Shown: positions 7,087 to 14,782, counted from the first letter of the stretch. The stretch is DNA of 15,128 nucleotides from Lachnospiraceae bacterium (GCA_009774395.1 VSNQ01000115.1:1-15128), one strand, 5' to 3'. Program-made: numbers and translations. The notes: generated by a model from the letters alone, not told the origin.

Positions 7087-8931
7087 TTATTTTAAAATAC
7101 AGATTGCCTTTTCTGGTAATGTAAGCACGCCCTCTTCTAAAGTTATCGTTTCCCCATGCAATGTTAAATATCCACGGATTGCCATATTTTCCAGTTCACA
7201 GCCCTTAAGCGTCACCTTTATTTCTTCCTCAGAAGTATTGTATACAATTCCGATTGTGCTGTCATCATATGTTTTGGTAATTGCCGCCTGGAACCCGTCG
7301 GTTAATGCTTCAATAATCGCAATTTCTCCCCGCGCAATTTCAGGATTCTCATTTCTAAGCCGCACTGCTCTTTTATAATAATTTAATATTGAGTCAGGAT
7401 CGTCTAACTGCTTATCAACTCCCTCAAAAGCAGATGTAATTCCTGTGTCGGCATCTTTTGGCCCATTTGTCATGCCTGTAGTATCTGTGTCCGACCAAAT
7501 CATAGGCAGTCTTTTATTTTCGTCCTTTTTACCGGAGCTGGACATTCCAATCTCCTCGCCATAATACACAAACGGATTCCCATTCATTGTCATCAAAAGG
7601 CCACAAGCCATTTTCATATTGTCAGGATTTTTCGTCAGCGCATTCGCAACACGTCCCATATCGTGATTGGCAATAAAAGGCGCGTCAATAAATTCCTCAT
7701 TATACGCCGCATAATCTGTCTGATATGCTGCCATACTTTCTACAAAGTTTGCCGCTTTATACATTCCCCGCGCTGCTTTAATCAATTTCCCTTCAACATC
7801 CGCCACATCAAAGTTAAACATACTTGGTGTCTGGCTTTCATAATATTTTTCAATTGTCGCCTTATTTGCCCAAACTTCCGATACCATATAAAAGTCTTCG
7901 TTCAATCCTTGACAATATGTATATAGCCAGTTCAGTACCTCCGTATTAAAATCCGTATCATTTTCTTCAAAATGCATTGCCGCATCCATACGGAATCCGT
8001 CTACCCCCATATCAATCCAATATTCTGCCGTAGCTTCCAGTTCCTCACGCAGCGCATCACTTGCCAAATTCAAATCAGGCATTTCCGACCAAAAAACGCC
8101 CTCATAATACCAATCCGTTCCATTGACTGCATACCAATCCCCCGTTTCCTGCTCCTGCGAAAAATGATAATAATCCACATATGGGCACTCGTCAAGATCG
8201 GGATCTTCCCCCTCTGGTAACTGCTTTAGATAATCGCAAGCCTGTGTAAACCATTCATGGCTTGACGAAGTATGATTTATTACAAAGTCAATAATAATAC
8301 GAATATCTCTCTGATGACACTCTTCCACAAGCCGCTCAAAATCCTCTATTGTACCATATTCTTTATCAATTGCATAATAATCTGTGATATCGTACTTGTG
8401 GTACGTCGTTGACTGCATAATCGGCATCAGCCAAATCCCATTAAATCCCATATCCTGAATATAATCCAGTTTCTCTGTTACCCCGTTTAAATCTCCGATA
8501 CCATCCCCGTCCGAATCATAAAAAGAATACACAAAAATCTCATAATAATTCCTATAATTATCATCAATAATATTTAATTCCTGTTCATAATCATATGATA
8601 TCTTTGCCTGATTTTCTACTACATTATTTTCCGTTTGGTTTGTATCTGCGCTCTCCGTCTGTGAATCTGACTCCCCTCCTTGAGCATCCGGCATCCCCTC
8701 CGTTGTATCCTTTTCTGCTTGTTCCTCTGTTTGTATACTATTTCCCCCGTTTTTTTCACTATCCAAAATGGTACTTTCTTGTGTTTCCTGTTGTGAAAGA
8801 TTATCTGCTTGATTTGTTTCTGTTTCCTTATTTTGACTGCCACATGCGGTCATATTTACCGCAGTCACAAGTGCCAACGCTCCCAACGCCAAATTCTTTC
8901 TAATTTTTTTATAATTTCTCATATTTTTCAC
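7087..8931 (-). CDS. Lipoprotein alpha-amylase, glycoside hydrolase family 13
   Basis: This endo-acting enzyme cuts alpha-1,4-glucan (starch, glycogen, maltodextrin) on the outer cell surface. The 614 residues begin with a basic and hydrophobic signal ending in the lipobox MTAC, with lipidated Cys30. An S/T/N/Q/E-rich, probably flexible spacer follows to about residue 110. The GH13 barrel carries all four conserved regions: DFVINH (215-220), GFRMDAAMH with nucleophile Asp316, SEVW with acid/base Glu352, and FIANHD with Asp424. A small beta domain closes the protein. A calcium-site-like DSDGDGIGDLNG is at 139-150. Translation probably starts at the GTG at 8931 (AGGAAAGGA just upstream); an ATG at 8922 is an alternative. 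It lies downstream of malG, separated by a terminator and about 780 bases, so it is probably its own transcription unit. Related oligo-1,6-glucosidase or neopullulanase specificity cannot be ruled out. Confidence 0.94.
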   Translation of the reverse strand: MKNMRNYKKIRKNLALGALALVTAVNMTACGSQNKETETNQADNLSQQETQESTILDSEKNGGNSIQTEEQAEKDTTEGMPDAQGGESDSQTESADTNQTENNVVENQAKISYDYEQELNIIDDNYRNYYEIFVYSFYDSDGDGIGDLNGVTEKLDYIQDMGFNGIWLMPIMQSTTYHKYDITDYYAIDKEYGTIEDFERLVEECHQRDIRIIIDFVINHTSSSHEWFTQACDYLKQLPEGEDPDLDECPYVDYYHFSQEQETGDWYAVNGTDWYYEGVFWSEMPDLNLASDALREELEATAEYWIDMGVDGFRMDAAMHFEENDTDFNTEVLNWLYTYCQGLNEDFYMVSEVWANKATIEKYYESQTPSMFNFDVADVEGKLIKAARGMYKAANFVESMAAYQTDYAAYNEEFIDAPFIANHDMGRVANALTKNPDNMKMACGLLMTMNGNPFVYYGEEIGMSSSGKKDENKRLPMIWSDTDTTGMTNGPKDADTGITSAFEGVDKQLDDPDSILNYYKRAVRLRNENPEIARGEIAIIEALTDGFQAAITKTYDDSTIGIVYNTSEEEIKVTLKGCELENMAIRGYLTLHGETITLEEGVLTLPEKAICILK

Positions 8932-8951
8932 TATTCCTTTCCTAGGTTATT

Positions 8952-8979
8952 ATTTTACCTTTTCATTTCATCCAAACAA
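8952..8979 (-). promoter_or_regulatory. Candidate promoter of the amylase gene
   Basis: On the minus strand TTGTTT (8974-8979), a 16-base spacer and TAAAAT (8952-8957) resemble a sigma-A promoter, giving a short leader that holds only the ribosome site. The region is AT-rich, so a chance match is possible. Confidence 0.35.
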
Positions 8980-9005
8980 GTTAAATCCTTTATTTCACAA
9001 AATAC

Positions 9006-9188
9006 CTAGTACACCGTTTTTTCATTCCTCATATACCAAGCACTCGCTATTTGCATCATTGCAAAAGACTGGAACAGTCCTTATGTTGTCATCAGTCAAC
9101 GATGCCACCGCATCGCCTCCTTCCTCTGCCTACTGATACAAATATCAAGCACTTTGTATACGAGGATTAAGGAAATGGTGTACTAGCT
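9006..9188. mobile_element. 183-bp MITE-like element, copy 1
   Basis: It is bounded by CTAGTACACC and GGTGTACTAG; the inverted similarity extends about 30 bases inward (TTCCTCATATAC against GTATACGAGGATTAA). Three small perfect hairpins follow one another inside: TTTGCA-TCAT-TGCAAA, GACTG-GAA-CAGTC and GATGC-CACC-GCATC. A closely similar copy in the same orientation is at 14187-14370. TA or CTAG at both ends could be the target duplication, as in TA-inserting IS630/mariner-type elements. There is no open reading frame. It sits just upstream of the amylase promoter candidate. Confidence 0.8.
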
Positions 9189-9510
9189 GCAATCCCGTAA
9201 TCCTTCCTATATGTGAACCAATGCCATTAGCTTAAGAGATTGCCGTTCTAAAACAACACTGGATAAACCACAATTTTTGTATATTCTAATTACAAAATAT
9301 ACATGTTATGGGCTTAAGTCAATGCCATTGCATGTGAACATCCACTAACTTGCTGACAGCTTTCATTTTACTGCCAAAGTAAAATCACATTGCAATTCAG
9401 CCTTGCTAAATTGTAATGCATTAAACCATGCAATGGTATATTTCCTCTGCACCAGCGTGTACAATCGAGCAGGGAAGGTTTCTTCCCCTGCTTACGCACT
9501 GGACGCGGGG
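9189..9510. other. Gene-free, hairpin-rich stretch
   Basis: I see no gene here. Three inverted repeats stand out: TGTATATT/AATATACA around 9278-9303, CATTGCAATT/AATTGTAATG at 9388-9418, and a larger stem at 9452-9502. In the last, CCAGCGTGTA pairs imperfectly with TACGCACTGG around an inner stem AGCAGGGAAG/CTTCCCCTGCT. None has a T-run typical of a terminator. The stretch may be decayed mobile-repeat DNA. Confidence 0.45.
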
Positions 9511-9607
9511 GGGGTGTCGCAATAAGTTTTAAATATGCAAGATATAGTATAAAACACAATGCAGTACTATAATATCTTGTATCTGTTTTCCTTAATGCGA
9601 CAGCCCC
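9511..9607 (-). repeat. 97-bp MITE-like hairpin element, copy B
   Basis: Read on the minus strand, it begins GGGGCTGTCGCATTAAGG and ends CTTATTGCGACACCCC, matching copy A at 268-365, including the inner TACAAGATATTATA / ACTATATCTTG arms. The loop sequence between the arms differs. One terminal base is lost relative to copy A, next to a run of eight G on the plus strand. It lies about 30 bases beyond the malG terminator. Confidence 0.7.
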
Positions 9608-9636
9608 ATATTTCCTTTCCACCTCCATGCGCATAA

Positions 9637-9671
9637 ACAAAAAATCGGCAGCCGCAATAGCCACCGATTTT
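9637..9671 (-). terminator. Intrinsic terminator after malG
   Basis: On the minus strand AAAATCGG (9664-9671) pairs with CCGATTTT (9641-9648), with additional GGC/GCC-type pairing inside, and the descending arm runs into TTTTTTG. It lies about 40 bases past the malG stop and should end the malEFG transcript. Confidence 0.8.
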
Positions 9672-9709
9672 CTATTTTATTCTATTGTATATACTGCTTA
9701 TGCCTATGA

Positions 9710-10561
9710 TTAACCCTTAACAGCACCACCAGTAACACCTTCTACATAGTATTTCTGCAAGCACATAAACAAGATTGTTACAGGTACTGCAATTAAGATA
9801 CCACCTGCACAGAATCGTGTAAAGTAACCTTGGTAATCGTTTGTCATAACCCAACGGTACATTGCGACTGCAACGTTGTAGCTGTCTGAATAACCAAACG
9901 CTATATAAGATGCAAAAATATAATCACACCAAGGAGCCATAAATGCAACCAACGCCGTATAAATAATAATCGGTTTTGATAAAGGAATCAGCATAATCGT
10001 AAATACTTGAAAACGATTTGCACCATCAATACGAGCCGCCTCATCAAGTGACTTGGGAATCGTATCAAAATATCCCTTACATACATAATAACCCATACCA
10101 GAACTAGCAAAACCAATTAATATCAAACCAGGAATTGCACCCTGTTGTGTCAAACCAAACTGCTTTAACAGGAAGTATAAGCAGATCATGGAAAGGAATC
10201 CGGGGAACATTCCAAGTACCAGCCAGAAACGCATCAAAAGTTCCCTGCCCCTAAAACGCATTCTGGAAAGTGCATAACTTACCATCAATACAAATATAGT
10301 CTGTAAAATTGCCACAAATGTAGCGATAATCAAAGTATTTCCATACCATCTAAAGAACTGGCAGTCTGCGCTGAAAAGAAACTTATAGGAATCCAGCGAA
10401 AATGTCTTCGGCAATAAATAGCCTACCTGTCCACCCGGCTCTAAAATATAAGAACGGAAACTCTGTAAAACCAAGCATACAAATGGGAATAACCATATAA
10501 TACTTATGATAATCAATATTGCGTAAGCAAAACCATTGCTAATTTTATTACGTTTTGACAT
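9710..10561 (-). CDS. malG: Maltose/maltodextrin-type ABC transporter permease MalG
   Basis: This is the second membrane subunit of a carbohydrate ABC importer (CUT1 type); with MalF it forms the channel for oligosaccharides delivered by MalE. Its 283 residues are standard length. The first membrane helix is at about 11-33, and helices follow through residue 270. The cytoplasmic EAA loop that docks the ATPase is EAARIDGAN (174-182) followed by FTIMLIPLSKP. The start overlaps the malF stop by one base (TAATG), with AGGAGG about ten bases upstream, so translation is coupled. The family and subunit are clear; whether maltose, maltodextrin or another alpha-glucoside is carried is inferred from the neighbouring amylase. 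Confidence 0.92.
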   Translation of the reverse strand: MSKRNKISNGFAYAILIIISIIWLFPFVCLVLQSFRSYILEPGGQVGYLLPKTFSLDSYKFLFSADCQFFRWYGNTLIIATFVAILQTIFVLMVSYALSRMRFRGRELLMRFWLVLGMFPGFLSMICLYFLLKQFGLTQQGAIPGLILIGFASSGMGYYVCKGYFDTIPKSLDEAARIDGANRFQVFTIMLIPLSKPIIIYTALVAFMAPWCDYIFASYIAFGYSDSYNVAVAMYRWVMTNDYQGYFTRFCAGGILIAVPVTILFMCLQKYYVEGVTGGAVKG

Positions 10562-11970
10562 TATTGGAATCCCTCCTCATCTTTAACTGACGGCAAGATA
10601 TTGTATACCACCAGCGAAATCACAGCAGTTACAACGAATACCATAATACCAATAACGGCTGCCATCTTGTAATCAGTATCATTAATTGTCAACTTATACA
10701 ACCATGTTACAAGCAAATCCGTATGTCCAGCACCGCCATTTAACGCCATTGATTGTGGTTTACCACCACTTAATAGGAATATAATATTAAAGTTATTTAA
10801 GTTTCCTGTAAACTGTGTTAACAAGAATGGCCCTGTTACGAACAACATATAAGGAAGTGTAATCTTCATAAACATCTGAACAGGATTTGCGCCGTCAATC
10901 TTAGCACTCTCATATAAATCCGCCGGAATATTCATTAAAAGACCTGTACAAATCAACATAATATAGGGAATACCAACCCAGCAGTTCAAAATGATAATTA
11001 AAACTTTCGCAAGTGTTGCATCCTGCCAAAACGGAATTGCACTTTGTATCAATCCCCACTTCATCAAGTATCCATTTACAAGTCCATCTTGTGCAAACAT
11101 CTTGCCGATATACAGAAGCGATACAAACTGCGGTACAGCAATTGTCATAACCAAAATGGTTCTCCAAAGCTTCTTAAACTTAATTCCTTTTTTGTTTATT
11201 AACATCGCAACGATCATACCCAGAAAATAATTTAAAAACGTTGCGAAGAATGCCCAAACAAGTGTCCAACCTAGTACAGTAACGAATGTATTACCAAAAC
11301 CAGCTGTACCAAAAGAAAACAAATTCTTAAAGTTATCTAATCCAACCCAAGTAAAAAGTTGTGCTGGTGCCTGATGTTTTGAGTCATAATTAGTAAATGC
11401 GACACAAATCATAAAAATAATTGGCAGCACAATAAATAAGAAAATACCCAATGTTGGCAGAGCCAGCAAAGTTTTGTCAAAATGCTCATCCAATAATGAC
11501 ATTAAATCCTGCTTTACTGTCGGGAGTTTCTTCCCCTGAGCAAGTGCTCTCTGCCCATCTCTATTCTGACGGACGTTCATCCGCCACACAAAGATAAAAG
11601 CAATTACAATAATAATTGTCAGCAGACTATAGAGCAAAATCAAGAAACTGTTATCCCCATAAGAAACGGTTCCATCTGGGTTAAATCCCCTTCCATGTGT
11701 ACCAAGCGTTCCAAAATCCTTGATATACGTTACTCCAAAAGTCGCCATATAATAAATAAATGCAATTTCCGCTAATAAGAATGCAATACCGCGGGCAAAC
11801 TGCTTACGAAGCAACGGCCCAAAACCCATAATTAAAAATGACACCTTTGTCATCCAATCGCCTTCTACAAAGGTTGTGCCGATATCTGCTATATCTGCGC
11901 CAAGCCCTTGAAAGAAACCTCCGATTTTTCCTACGCCAGAAGGCTGTTTTTCTTTACCCATATTTGCCAT
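10561..11970 (-). CDS. malF: Maltose/maltodextrin-type ABC transporter permease MalF
   Basis: This is the first membrane subunit of the CUT1 sugar importer, partner of MalG. At 469 residues it is longer than a minimal sugar permease, because two extra hydrophobic segments (about 61-80 and 108-129) precede the core that starts near residue 166; MalF proteins often carry such an N-terminal addition. The ATPase-docking EAA loop is present as ESAKIDGAN (354-362) with MKITLPYM. GGAGGGG lies upstream, but only about three bases before the first ATG (11970) and about ten before a second ATG (11961, Met4). The true start is therefore uncertain by three residues. It is 125 bases after malE and overlaps malG by one base. 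No ATP-binding subunit is encoded in the window. Confidence 0.92.
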   Translation of the reverse strand: MANMGKEKQPSGVGKIGGFFQGLGADIADIGTTFVEGDWMTKVSFLIMGFGPLLRKQFARGIAFLLAEIAFIYYMATFGVTYIKDFGTLGTHGRGFNPDGTVSYGDNSFLILLYSLLTIIIVIAFIFVWRMNVRQNRDGQRALAQGKKLPTVKQDLMSLLDEHFDKTLLALPTLGIFLFIVLPIIFMICVAFTNYDSKHQAPAQLFTWVGLDNFKNLFSFGTAGFGNTFVTVLGWTLVWAFFATFLNYFLGMIVAMLINKKGIKFKKLWRTILVMTIAVPQFVSLLYIGKMFAQDGLVNGYLMKWGLIQSAIPFWQDATLAKVLIIILNCWVGIPYIMLICTGLLMNIPADLYESAKIDGANPVQMFMKITLPYMLFVTGPFLLTQFTGNLNNFNIIFLLSGGKPQSMALNGGAGHTDLLVTWLYKLTINDTDYKMAAVIGIMVFVVTAVISLVVYNILPSVKDEEGFQ

Positions 11971-12018
11971 ACCCCTCCAGACTATATCTTTTATTTGCGT
12001 AATATTTATCCTTTATGG

Positions 12019-12045
12019 AGCGGAGAGCATCAGCTTCTCTCCGCT
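12019..12045 (-). promoter_or_regulatory. Intercistronic hairpin between malE and malF
   Basis: AGCGGAGAG (12019-12027) is a perfect nine-base inverted repeat of CTCTCCGCT (12037-12045), with a nine-base loop. On the minus strand no T-run follows, so it is not a full terminator. Its position suggests it protects the 3' end of malE mRNA or partly attenuates readthrough, giving more binding protein than permease. Confidence 0.65.
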
Positions 12046-12095
12046 GCCCTTTTTCCAATCGTATCGCTTTTATATCACTGTCCTACCATCCACAA

Positions 12096-13475
12096 TTATT
12101 TTGCATAAGAAATGCAAGTATCTTGGAAAGTCTGAAGCACTGTCATTAATTCCTCATCGGAAGCATTGTCATACTCACCAGAAATAATGGAATCTCCAAG
12201 AGATGTTGCCAATGTCCAATAATCACCAGGATACTGTCCCTGTGGAATAGAAACTGCTAACTGATCACGAAGTGCAGAAAGCGCTTCATCAGCCTGTACA
12301 ACATCACTCTGCTGCGCTGCTGTATTTGAAGGTCCCCATGATACTGCTTCATAACGAGCAAGCTGTGTTTCCTCATTAGAAAGGAACTGAGCCACTGCAA
12401 GGCAAGCTTGGAACTTATCTGGATTTGTCTGCGGTTTCAGACCCAAAAGCTTAAATCCGCCGAATCCGCCAAGCTGATAGCTTGTTCCGTCTGCTGTAAA
12501 CTTTGGAAGCATTGCACAAGCATAATTCTCGCCAAACAGCTCCTTTGCTGCGCCTGCATCCCAAGTACCATCAATAATTGCTGCACAGTTTGTTGCGTTG
12601 CTGACTGCTGAACCGTTTACAAATGCAGAAGATTTATGCAAATTTATCAAGGCTTTTAATGCAGCTACACCCTTATCAGAAGCATAATCAATATTGCAGT
12701 TTGTGAAGTTTCCAATATCATCTGTATCATATGTTAATGTACATCCTGCACCAAAGAAGAATGCCGGCTGATACCAACCAGAGTTAATCTCTATGTACAA
12801 TCCCTTTCCTGCTGCTTCGCAGTCCTTTACAATTGTATCCAAAGAAGTCGGATCTGTAATAACGCTCTTGTCATAATACATAAAGTATCCATTATCTGAT
12901 GTAATAGGGAATGCAAATAATGTATCACCTACTTTTGAAGCAGCTACAGAATCTGCGTCGTTATTATCTGTAACCCACTGTGTATAATCCCCAATAACAG
13001 GAGCAATTGCACCAGCCGTTACAAGACGAGTTAACTGATCCTGTGCAAATCCATAGATATCCGCACCACCTTCAACGTCTGTAATCATGTTACTTGCTGC
13101 GTCGCCCTCACCTACCGGCTCAACACGAATAGAATATCCTGCATACTCAGAATTTGCCTCTTGGAACTTCTTGATCTGATCTTGTGTAAATGTCTGAACA
13201 TTCTCTGCTACCCAGATAACAATCTCATTCTCACCACTTGGGCCACCCAATGCAGTGCCGTCATCACCTGTTGCCGCATCACCAGCAGCATCATCTGCTG
13301 CATCACCAGCGTTTGCATCGTCACCTGCCGCATTCGCATCATTGTTTGCATTCGCATCATTGTTTGCGTTAGAATTTGAATCTGTAGCCGGCGTATCATT
13401 CTTACCGCCACATGCTGTTAATACAGATGCAATCATAGCTGTTGACATTACTAATGCTAATACACGCTTTTTCAT
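12096..13475 (-). CDS. malE: Maltose/maltodextrin-binding lipoprotein MalE (extracellular solute-binding protein family 1)
   Basis: This is the surface-anchored receptor of the importer; it binds the oligosaccharide outside the cell and hands it to MalFG. The 459 residues start with a basic n-region and hydrophobic core ending in the lipobox LTAC, with lipidated Cys22. A low-complexity N/A/D/G-rich spacer covers about 24-80 and includes a perfect 18-bp DNA duplication. From about residue 84 (NEIVIWV) the fold is that of sugar-binding family 1, with ADIYGFAQDQL, AFPITSDNGYFMYYDKS and INSGWYQPAFFFGAG typical of MalE. The ATG at 13475 has AGGAGAGG six bases upstream. It is the first gene of malEFG and is preceded by a long AT-rich leader with an operator-like palindrome. 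Substrate is inferred from family resemblance and the adjacent amylase. Confidence 0.92.
   Translation of the reverse strand: MKKRVLALVMSTAMIASVLTACGGKNDTPATDSNSNANNDANANNDANAAGDDANAGDAADDAAGDAATGDDGTALGGPSGENEIVIWVAENVQTFTQDQIKKFQEANSEYAGYSIRVEPVGEGDAASNMITDVEGGADIYGFAQDQLTRLVTAGAIAPVIGDYTQWVTDNNDADSVAASKVGDTLFAFPITSDNGYFMYYDKSVITDPTSLDTIVKDCEAAGKGLYIEINSGWYQPAFFFGAGCTLTYDTDDIGNFTNCNIDYASDKGVAALKALINLHKSSAFVNGSAVSNATNCAAIIDGTWDAGAAKELFGENYACAMLPKFTADGTSYQLGGFGGFKLLGLKPQTNPDKFQACLAVAQFLSNEETQLARYEAVSWGPSNTAAQQSDVVQADEALSALRDQLAVSIPQGQYPGDYWTLATSLGDSIISGEYDNASDEELMTVLQTFQDTCISYAK
13330..13365 (-). repeat. Perfect 18-bp tandem duplication in the malE spacer
   Basis: The 18 bases GCATTCGCATCATTGTTT (plus strand) occur twice in a row at 13330-13347 and 13348-13365. 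They encode two copies of a six-residue N/D/A unit in the disordered spacer behind the lipobox. The duplication keeps the frame and looks recent because it is exact. Confidence 0.8.
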
Positions 13476-13824
13476 TTTTAACCTCTCCTTTAATAAACTG
13501 TAAATTTTATAAAGTACATTTATTATTAATATCCAACAAGCAAAATGTTTCTATCTCACATGATGGATAATAATAAACCAATTAAACATGCCTGTCTTTC
13601 CTCAAAACTAAGCTATTTCTTTATTGTGCACTTTTACTATATTATTGCCTATCCAGCTACAATGCACATAAAATCATCTTCCCTTTTTGCATTTTCTGGT
13701 TCTTCAACAAAATTAATAAAATTCTCTTACTCCATGTTTATATTTTCCGACAAAATGCACATAATTATCATATCTATTACAATCTTATTTCATGCAATTT
13801 CAATCATCGCTCATTTTGTTAGCA
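13476..13824. other. Long AT-rich leader of malE
   Basis: About 350 bases lie between the best promoter candidate and malE. I see no gene and no recognisable riboswitch or T-box. Short AT-rich boxes closer to malE could be alternative promoters, for example TTGAAA/TAATAG near 13780-13805, but none stands out from the background. Confidence 0.4.
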
Positions 13825-13853
13825 ATTCTACAAAATATCGGTAACGATACCAA
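13825..13853 (-). promoter_or_regulatory. Candidate malEFG promoter
   Basis: On the minus strand TTGGTA (13848-13853), a 17-base spacer and TAGAAT (13825-13830) form a good sigma-A-like pair. The -35 box lies inside the palindromic operator, as expected for a repressible promoter. Transcription would start near 13818, leaving a leader of about 340 bases. Confidence 0.45.
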
Positions 13854-13858
13854 TATTT
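13833..13858. promoter_or_regulatory. LacI/GalR-family-like operator upstream of malE
   Basis: A 26-base palindrome with a central CG is built around GGTAACGATACC, with AAATAT and ATATTT as outer arms; only four of the 26 positions break the symmetry. The central CG and this length are typical of LacI-family sites such as those of MalR. It resembles but does not fit the catabolite (CcpA) consensus well. No LacI-family gene lies in the window, so the regulator must be elsewhere. Confidence 0.65.
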
Positions 13859-14186
13859 AACAAAAGAAAATCCGCTCATTTTTTTTGGCGGCTTGCTATA
13901 TTTTTTCCGTAGCTTAATATTATCAATTGTGCAATTTATTTTCAATGGGAAATATTGACGATAAATTAAAGAATAATTTGTGAATAGTGCACTTATAATT
14001 TTCGTTTATTTTCGTATATAGCGTATATCACAAAAAATATAATAAAATTTATAATATCTTTATAAAGATTGCATAAAATATTCACTATCTTTGCAATATA
14101 TGTGTTCTTGTTTCTTATAATTTTTCTACATGGGCTCTGCAAGCTAATAGAGAAGTTTTTTCTTCCCCTATGTATAGAATGCCCTA
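13859..14186. other. AT-rich gene-free stretch
   Basis: I see no gene. A direct repeat CGTATAT (around 14012-14028) and a hairpin ATAG-GAAG/CTTC-CTAT near 14148-14172, next to the 183-bp element, are the only structures noted. Confidence 0.4.
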
Positions 14187-14370
14187 CTAGTACACTGTTT
14201 TTTAATTCCTCATATACCAAGCACTTGCTATTTGCATCATTGCAAAAGACTGGAACAGTCCTTATGTTGTCGTCAGGCAAGGATGCCGCCGCATCACTTC
14301 CTTCCTCCGCCTTGCACTAATACAAATATCAAACACTTTGTATACGAGGATTAAAAAAACGGTGTACTAG
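14187..14370. mobile_element. 184-bp MITE-like element, copy 2
   Basis: The ends CTAGTACACT and CGGTGTACTAG match the copy at 9006-9188, in the same orientation with scattered substitutions. The internal hairpins TTTGCA/TGCAAA, GACTG/CAGTC and GATGC/GCATC are all kept; the last keeps its stem while its loop changes from CACC to CGCC. In this copy GCAAGG also pairs with CCTTGC around the third hairpin. It lies between the malE upstream region and the tRNA operon terminator. Confidence 0.8.
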
Positions 14371-14420
14371 GCACTCGTCAACAATGCCAATAATCTTCAT
14401 TTATGTGTCCATATATACAC

Positions 14421-14448
14421 AAAAAAAACGCTGCTCCAAACAACGTTT
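14421..14448 (-). terminator. Intrinsic terminator of the tRNA operon
   Basis: On the minus strand AAACGTTG pairs with CAGCGTTT (eight pairs, one G-T) around loop TTTGGAG, followed by TTTTT. It lies about 40 bases past the tRNA-Arg 3' end. Confidence 0.8.
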
Positions 14449-14489
14449 CTCTAAAAATACCTTATAAAAAACATCTTATAAAATAAAAA

Positions 14490-14563
14490 CGTGCGCTAGA
14501 GGATTCGAACCCCCGACCTTTTGGTCCGTAGCCAAACGCTCTATCCAGCTGAGCTAAGCGCAC
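14490..14563 (-). tRNA. tRNA-Arg (anticodon ACG)
   Basis: The cloverleaf is complete, with acceptor GTGCGCT/AGCGCAC, anticodon stem TTTGG/CCAAA with loop CTACGGA, and a T-loop GTTCGAATC. The A34 would be edited to inosine to read CGU, CGC and CGA. The CCA end is not encoded. It is the last gene of the tRNA operon. Confidence 0.95.
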
Positions 14564-14588
14564 ATTTTTCTATGATTGTTTATTATAG

Positions 14589-14674
14589 TGCCGGCGACCG
14601 GAATCGAACCGGTACGGGAGGTTAGTCCCGCAGGATTTTAAGTCCTGTGCGTCTGCCAGTTCCGCCACGCCGGC
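14589..14674 (-). tRNA. tRNA-Leu (anticodon TAA)
   Basis: The length of 86 bases, with a long variable arm, is typical of a class II tRNA. The acceptor is GCCGGCG/CGCCGGC with discriminator A, and the anticodon stem CAGGA/TCCTG has loop CTTAAAA. It reads UUA and UUG. Confidence 0.95.
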
Positions 14675-14685
14675 ATAATAAACAA

Positions 14686-14758
14686 TGGGACCTACAGGGC
14701 TCGAACCTGTGACCCTCTGCTTGTAAGGCAGATGCTCTCCCAGCTGAGCTAAGATCCC
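14686..14758 (-). tRNA. tRNA-Val (anticodon TAC)
   Basis: The cloverleaf has acceptor GGGATCT/AGGTCCC, anticodon stem TCTGC/GCAGA with loop CTTACAA, and discriminator A. CCA is not encoded. Confidence 0.95.
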
Positions 14759-14782
14759 AAGCAAAATAAAACCAATTTCTAA

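Noticed and set aside
9368..9664. A 98-residue minus-strand reading frame after malG
   Set aside because: It runs through the malG terminator and the 97-bp repeat and has no protein-like features.
13833..13858. Catabolite-responsive (CcpA) site
   Set aside because: Several fixed positions of the cre consensus are not met; a LacI-family site other than CcpA fits better.
13993..14280. A 95-residue minus-strand reading frame upstream of malE
   Set aside because: It starts inside the 183-bp repeat, has no ribosome site and a composition set by AT-rich DNA.
14570..14764. A 64-residue minus-strand reading frame across tRNA genes
   Set aside because: It is an artefact of tRNA-Leu and tRNA-Val sequence, a well-known false gene type.
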